Shown piece after piece: positions 5,493 to 8,295 of a stretch of DNA of 8,295 bases. A program made the position numbers and the translations under genes. How positions within the stretch are numbered: the first letter of the stretch is position 1; every line of letters begins with the position of its first letter. The DNA is from CAMPJU01 sp036675265 (GTDB taxonomy: Bacteria > Pseudomonadota > Gammaproteobacteria > Xanthomonadales > Xanthomonadaceae), in contig JAKFFJ010000004.1 of NCBI GenBank assembly GCA_036675265.1, forward strand, positions 1 to 8,295. The letters are read 5' to 3'. The notes beneath the pieces were generated by a model that saw only the letters and a program-made list of their open reading frames with translations, searched no databases and was not told the origin of the DNA.

Positions 5493-7964
5493 ATGATCCT
5501 GAAAGTGCCTTCCTTCACGCGGCGCTCCGCGCCTCGGCCTTCGCGGGCGCGCGAAGGCGCCCCGGGCAATGCGGGCCGACCGCCCGCAACCCCGCATCGT
5601 AAGCGGAAAAGTTGGCGGCGCCTGCTTCCCTGGCTGCGCTGGGGCACGGTGGCGATCCTGTCGTCGCTGCTGGCCCTGGACTTCGCATTTCCCCCGTTGC
5701 TGCCGCAGACGCGCGACACCAGCACGCTGGTGGTGGCGCGCGACGGCACGCCGCTGCGCGCGTTCGCCGATGCCCAGGGCGTATGGCGTTATCCGGCCAC
5801 GCCGGAACAGGTCTCGCCGTTGTACCTGCAGGTGCTGCTGAACTACGAGGACCGATGGTTCTGGCGCCATCCAGGGATCAACCCCGTGTCCCTGCTGCGC
5901 GCCGGAGGGCAATGGCTGCTGCGCGGGCGCATCGTGTCGGGCGGGTCGACGTTGACCATGCAGGTCGCGCGCATCCTGGAGCGGCCCGTCGACGGCCGGC
6001 ATCCGCGCACGCCCTGGGTCAAGCTCAAGCAGGCCCTGCGCGCGCTGCAGCTCGAAGCGCGCCTGTCCAAGCGCGAGATCCTGACCCTGTACCTCGAGCG
6101 CGCGCCCTTCGGCGGCACCATCGAGGGGGTCGAGACCGCCAGCCGCGCCTACCTCGGCAAGCCGGCCTCGCGCCTGTCGCACGCCGAAGCGGCGCTGCTG
6201 GTGGTGTTGCCGCAGGCGCCGAGCCGCTGGCGGCCGGACCGGCATCCCGAGGAGGCGCGCGTGGCCCGCGACAAGGTGCTCGACCGGATGGCAGAGCTGG
6301 GTATCTGGACGCCGGCGCAGGTTCGCGACGCCAAGGTCGAGTCGGTGGTGTCGCGGACCCTGCAGGCGCCGCTTGCGGCGGCGTTGCTGGCGCAGCGGTT
6401 GCGCAGCGCGCATCCGGCTTCGGCGCGCATCCGCTCCACGCTCGATCCCGGCTTGCAGCGCACCCTGGAGGAGCGCGTCGCGGCCTATTTCTCGGACTTG
6501 CCGCCGCGCACGTCGGCGGCGTTGCTGGTCGTGGACAACGCGACCATGGAAGCGCGCGCCTACGTCGGTTCGGTCGCGTTCGGCGACAAGGACAGGCTCG
6601 GCGACGTCGACATGGTCCAGGCGTGGCGTTCGCCCGGTTCCACGCTCAAGCCGTTCCTGTACGGCATGGCGCTGGACGACGGCCTGATCCATTCGGAGAG
6701 CCTGCTGGTGGACGCGCCGCAGTCGTTCGGCGGTTATCGGCCCGGCAACTTCGATGCCGCGTTCAACGGCCCGGTCGGGGCGGCCGAGGCGTTGCGGTTG
6801 TCGCTCAACATCCCGGCGGTCGACCTGCTCGATCGCGTCGGCCCGGCGCGATTCTCCGCGCGCCTGGACAACGCCGGCATCTCGCTGCGATATCCGCGGG
6901 GCGCCCGGCCCAACCTGTCGGTCATCCTCGGCGGTACCGGCGCAAGGCTGGAGGACCTGGTGGGTGCGTACGCGGCGCTCAATCGCGCCGGCGTTGCCGG
7001 GCGCGTGCGCTACACCCCTTCCGATCCGCGCATCGACCGACGCGCGATGTCGCCGGGCGCGGCGTGGATCGTGCGCGAGATGCTCGAGGCGAATCCGCGC
7101 CCCGGCGAGCGCAACGACACCTTCGACGACCGTGGACGCCCGCCGGTCGCATGGAAGACCGGCACCAGCTACGGCTTCCGCGACGCATGGGCCATCGGCA
7201 GCACGCGCCGCTATACGGTCGGGGTCTGGGTCGGGCGTCCGGACGGCACGCCGCTGCCGGGGCAGTACGGAGCGGTCACGGCACTACCGCTGATGTTCGA
7301 AATCGTCGACAGCCTGCCGCACCGGCGCGGCGACAACGTGCCACCGCCGCCGCCACGCAACGTGGCCGAAACCGAGATCTGTTGGCCGCTGGGCATCGCG
7401 GCCGATGCGCAGCCACCGGCGCTGTGCCAGCGCAGGATGAAGGCCTGGACGCTGGACGGCGTCGTCCCGACGACGTTCGCAGAGCGCGGTGCGCGGCTGT
7501 GGAATGCCGGGCGCGAACGGTTCGACATGGACACCAAGAGCGGCGAGCGGGTGTCGGCGGTCTGTTCGCTGCCGCACGGGACTCGCGCGGCCGAGATCGC
7601 CCGCTGGCCCGCGCTGGCGTCGCCGTGGCTGTCGGCGGCCGAACGGCGCGCATCGCGGTTGCCGCCGCTGGCCGACGATTGCATGGCGGACGGACGCGGC
7701 GCGGTGGAGGAGTTGCGCATCGAGGGCATCAACGACCGGGCAACGCTCGCGAGCGCCCCGGGCGGCCGGCACGGGGTGCGCCTGTCGTTGCGTGCGCTGG
7801 GCGCGGATTCGCGCGTGCAATGGCTGTTGGACGGGCGCCGGATCGGGGAGTCCGAAGGCGCCGGGCCGTTCGCGCACGACTTCGGGGAACCCGGCGAGCA
7901 CACGCTGACCGCGCTTGCGCAGAGCGGCGCATGGGCGAGCCTGCAGTTCCGCTTGATCCCCTAG
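5493..7964 (+). CDS. pbpC: Penicillin-binding protein 1C (GT51 transglycosylase / transpeptidase)
   Basis: 823 residues, bifunctional class A PBP anchored in the inner membrane with its enzymes in the periplasm; it polymerises lipid II into glycan strands and has a PBP-type transpeptidase domain. A basic, proline-rich cytoplasmic tail (1-49) precedes one membrane segment (about 50-66). GT51 motifs: NYEDRWFWRH with catalytic Glu119, IVSGGSTLTMQ (147-157), LSKREI (191-196) and YLERAPFGG (200-208). Transpeptidase motifs: STLK with nucleophile Ser383, SLN (437-439) and KTGT (555-558). The C-terminal part carries the BiPBP_C-like domain (about 735-823). Four cysteines (630, 645, 691, 730) sit where E. 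coli PbpC also has cysteines. Similarity to E. coli PbpC is high throughout (for example RSPGSTLKPFLYGMALDDG), but that protein has only a short tail before its anchor. The gene follows yfhM by 81 bases and probably shares its transcript. Partner role in wall repair is inferred from the conserved pairing. Confidence 0.97.
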   Translation: MILKVPSFTRRSAPRPSRAREGAPGNAGRPPATPHRKRKSWRRLLPWLRWGTVAILSSLLALDFAFPPLLPQTRDTSTLVVARDGTPLRAFADAQGVWRYPATPEQVSPLYLQVLLNYEDRWFWRHPGINPVSLLRAGGQWLLRGRIVSGGSTLTMQVARILERPVDGRHPRTPWVKLKQALRALQLEARLSKREILTLYLERAPFGGTIEGVETASRAYLGKPASRLSHAEAALLVVLPQAPSRWRPDRHPEEARVARDKVLDRMAELGIWTPAQVRDAKVESVVSRTLQAPLAAALLAQRLRSAHPASARIRSTLDPGLQRTLEERVAAYFSDLPPRTSAALLVVDNATMEARAYVGSVAFGDKDRLGDVDMVQAWRSPGSTLKPFLYGMALDDGLIHSESLLVDAPQSFGGYRPGNFDAAFNGPVGAAEALRLSLNIPAVDLLDRVGPARFSARLDNAGISLRYPRGARPNLSVILGGTGARLEDLVGAYAALNRAGVAGRVRYTPSDPRIDRRAMSPGAAWIVREMLEANPRPGERNDTFDDRGRPPVAWKTGTSYGFRDAWAIGSTRRYTVGVWVGRPDGTPLPGQYGAVTALPLMFEIVDSLPHRRGDNVPPPPPRNVAETEICWPLGIAADAQPPALCQRRMKAWTLDGVVPTTFAERGARLWNAGRERFDMDTKSGERVSAVCSLPHGTRAAEIARWPALASPWLSAAERRASRLPPLADDCMADGRGAVEELRIEGINDRATLASAPGGRHGVRLSLRALGADSRVQWLLDGRRIGESEGAGPFAHDFGEPGEHTLTALAQSGAWASLQFRLIP
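5521..5588. repeat. Three tandem small palindromes at the 5' end of pbpC
   Basis: Three perfect inverted repeats lie almost head to tail inside pbpC codons 10-32. They are GGCGC-TCC-GCGCC (5521-5533), GCCTTCGCG-GGCG-CGCGAAGGC (5537-5558, 9 bp stem, 4-base loop) and TGCGGG-7-CCCGCA (5570-5588). They encode the Arg/Pro/Ala/Gly tail that precedes the membrane anchor. The density resembles REP-like intergenic palindromes, but I cannot check whether copies exist elsewhere in the genome. Chance is a real alternative at this GC content for the two shorter ones, less so for the 9-bp stem. Confidence 0.5.
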
Positions 7965-8005
7965 CTCGGGAGCAGCCAGCGCCGCTGCCACGGTCCGGCG
8001 AAATG

Positions 8006-8026
8006 CCGATGCCGGTTCGGCATCGG
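8006..8026. terminator. Hairpin between convergent genes, possible bidirectional terminator
   Basis: CCGATGCCG (8006-8014) and CGGCATCGG (8018-8026) form a perfect 9-bp stem around GTT, 41 bases after the pbpC stop. No T-run follows on the plus strand; on the minus strand only CATTTCG follows. The stem is strong and lies between two converging genes, so a termination or transcript-end-protecting role is plausible but unproven. Confidence 0.4.
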
Positions 8027-8101
8027 GCTCGGGCAGAAGCGCGACCGGGATCCATGGCGCAGCGGCGCCTGCCTCGGATCGCCCGGCCGGTGCGCCAAGC
8101 C

Positions 8102-8118
8102 GCGCGGCGGTGCCGCGC
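8102..8118 (-). terminator. Compact GC hairpin just after the ferritin-like gene
   Basis: GCGCGGC (8102-8108) and GCCGCGC (8112-8118) pair over 7 bp around GGT. The element starts 11 bases past the stop of the minus-strand gene. It has no following T-run, so at best it is a noncanonical terminator or 3'-end stabiliser. Confidence 0.3.
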
Positions 8119-8129
8119 AAGCCCCCGGC

Positions 8130-8295
8130 TTATCCGATCCACCCGTCCAGCAGGTCCTTCATGTCGTCGGCGTGTTCCTCTTCCTGCGCCAGGACATGCT
8201 CGAGGATGCGCTTGGTGGTGGTGTCGCGGTCGCCGACGTAATTGATCATCTCGCGGTAACTGTCGATCGCGATGCGCTCGGCGACAAGGTTCTCC
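8130..8295 (-). CDS. Ferritin-like / bacterioferritin-like diiron protein, C-terminal end (partial)
   Basis: The last 54 residues of a minus-strand gene that enters from the right edge and ends at TAA (8132-8130). It reads ENLVAERIAIDSYREMINYV at the edge and ends DLLDGWIG. Two iron-ligand signatures of the ferritin four-helix bundle are visible: a Glu in AERIAIDSYREM (fragment residue 6) and ExxH in QEEEHADD (Glu38, His41). Their spacing, 32 residues, is within one of the E94-E127 spacing in E. coli bacterioferritin, and the helices align with its LELDGAKNLREAI and DEEGH segments. Such proteins oxidise and store iron or consume peroxide in the cytoplasm. Which subgroup (heme bacterioferritin, Dps-like DPSL or small ferritin-like protein) cannot be settled because the heme-ligand region and first two helices are outside the window. 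It converges on pbpC with 165 bases between stops, so no operon link is implied. Confidence 0.8.
   Translation of the reverse strand, partial: ENLVAERIAIDSYREMINYVGDRDTTTKRILEHVLAQEEEHADDMKDLLDGWIG

Noticed and set aside
1056..6692. A 1878-codon open frame on the minus strand across both yfhM and pbpC.
   Set aside because: It is in exact register with the sense codons of both genes, so its stops require sense TTA, CTA or TCA, codons that high-GC genes avoid. It ends at 1056-1058 opposite a rare CTA Leu codon. The product is an Arg/His/Gln/Ala-rich string with no recognisable family.
7284..8120. A 278-residue minus-strand open frame overlapping the 3' end of pbpC.
   Set aside because: It is a shadow of pbpC, Arg/Ala/Pro-rich and without homology that I recognise. 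The BiPBP_C region of PbpC explains the conservation there.
5612..8245. An 877-codon plus-strand open frame overlapping pbpC in another frame.
   Set aside because: pbpC has all family motifs in its own frame. The overlapping product is low-complexity Arg/Ala/Gly, runs on past the pbpC stop and over the ferritin-like gene, as expected of a GC-bias shadow.

Overview
The window is high-GC DNA with a strong G/C preference at third codon positions. It holds two complete genes and two gene ends, all readable by eye. Protein similarity to recalled E. coli sequences, the high GC and the codon use suggest a gammaproteobacterium of the Xanthomonadaceae/Lysobacteraceae type (Lysobacter, Luteimonas, Pseudoxanthomonas). 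That assignment is an inference; only the Gram-negative proteobacterial nature is strongly supported.

Layout. Bases 1-277 (+) are the 3' end of gyrA (DNA gyrase subunit A). A good intrinsic terminator follows at 303-343. A 205-base gap then leads, through a possible -10 element and a clear Shine-Dalgarno, into a 1642-residue lipoprotein of the bacterial alpha-2-macroglobulin family (yfhM-type, 483-5411, +) with an intact CAEQ thioester site. After 81 bases, on the same strand and in the same register, comes pbpC (5493-7964, +), encoding penicillin-binding protein 1C with complete transglycosylase and transpeptidase motifs. A 165-base gap with two compact hairpins separates it from the 3' end of a convergent gene on the minus strand (8130-8295). 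That gene encodes the last 54 residues of a ferritin-like/bacterioferritin-like diiron protein.

Function. The yfhM-pbpC pair is a known conserved bacterial module. The macroglobulin is thought to trap foreign proteases that get through the outer membrane, and PBP1C is thought to repair damaged peptidoglycan. The spacing and absence of a convincing terminator between them suggest co-transcription, independent of gyrA.

I see no undescribed multi-gene system here. The points most worth a second look are: the Arg/Pro-rich N-terminal tail of PbpC, which is encoded by a run of small palindromes; the arginine-containing bait segment of the macroglobulin; its Lys at lipoprotein position +2 where E. 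coli has Asp; and the short, proline-ended GyrA tail. There are no tRNA or rRNA genes, CRISPR arrays, insertion sequences or phage genes in the window.
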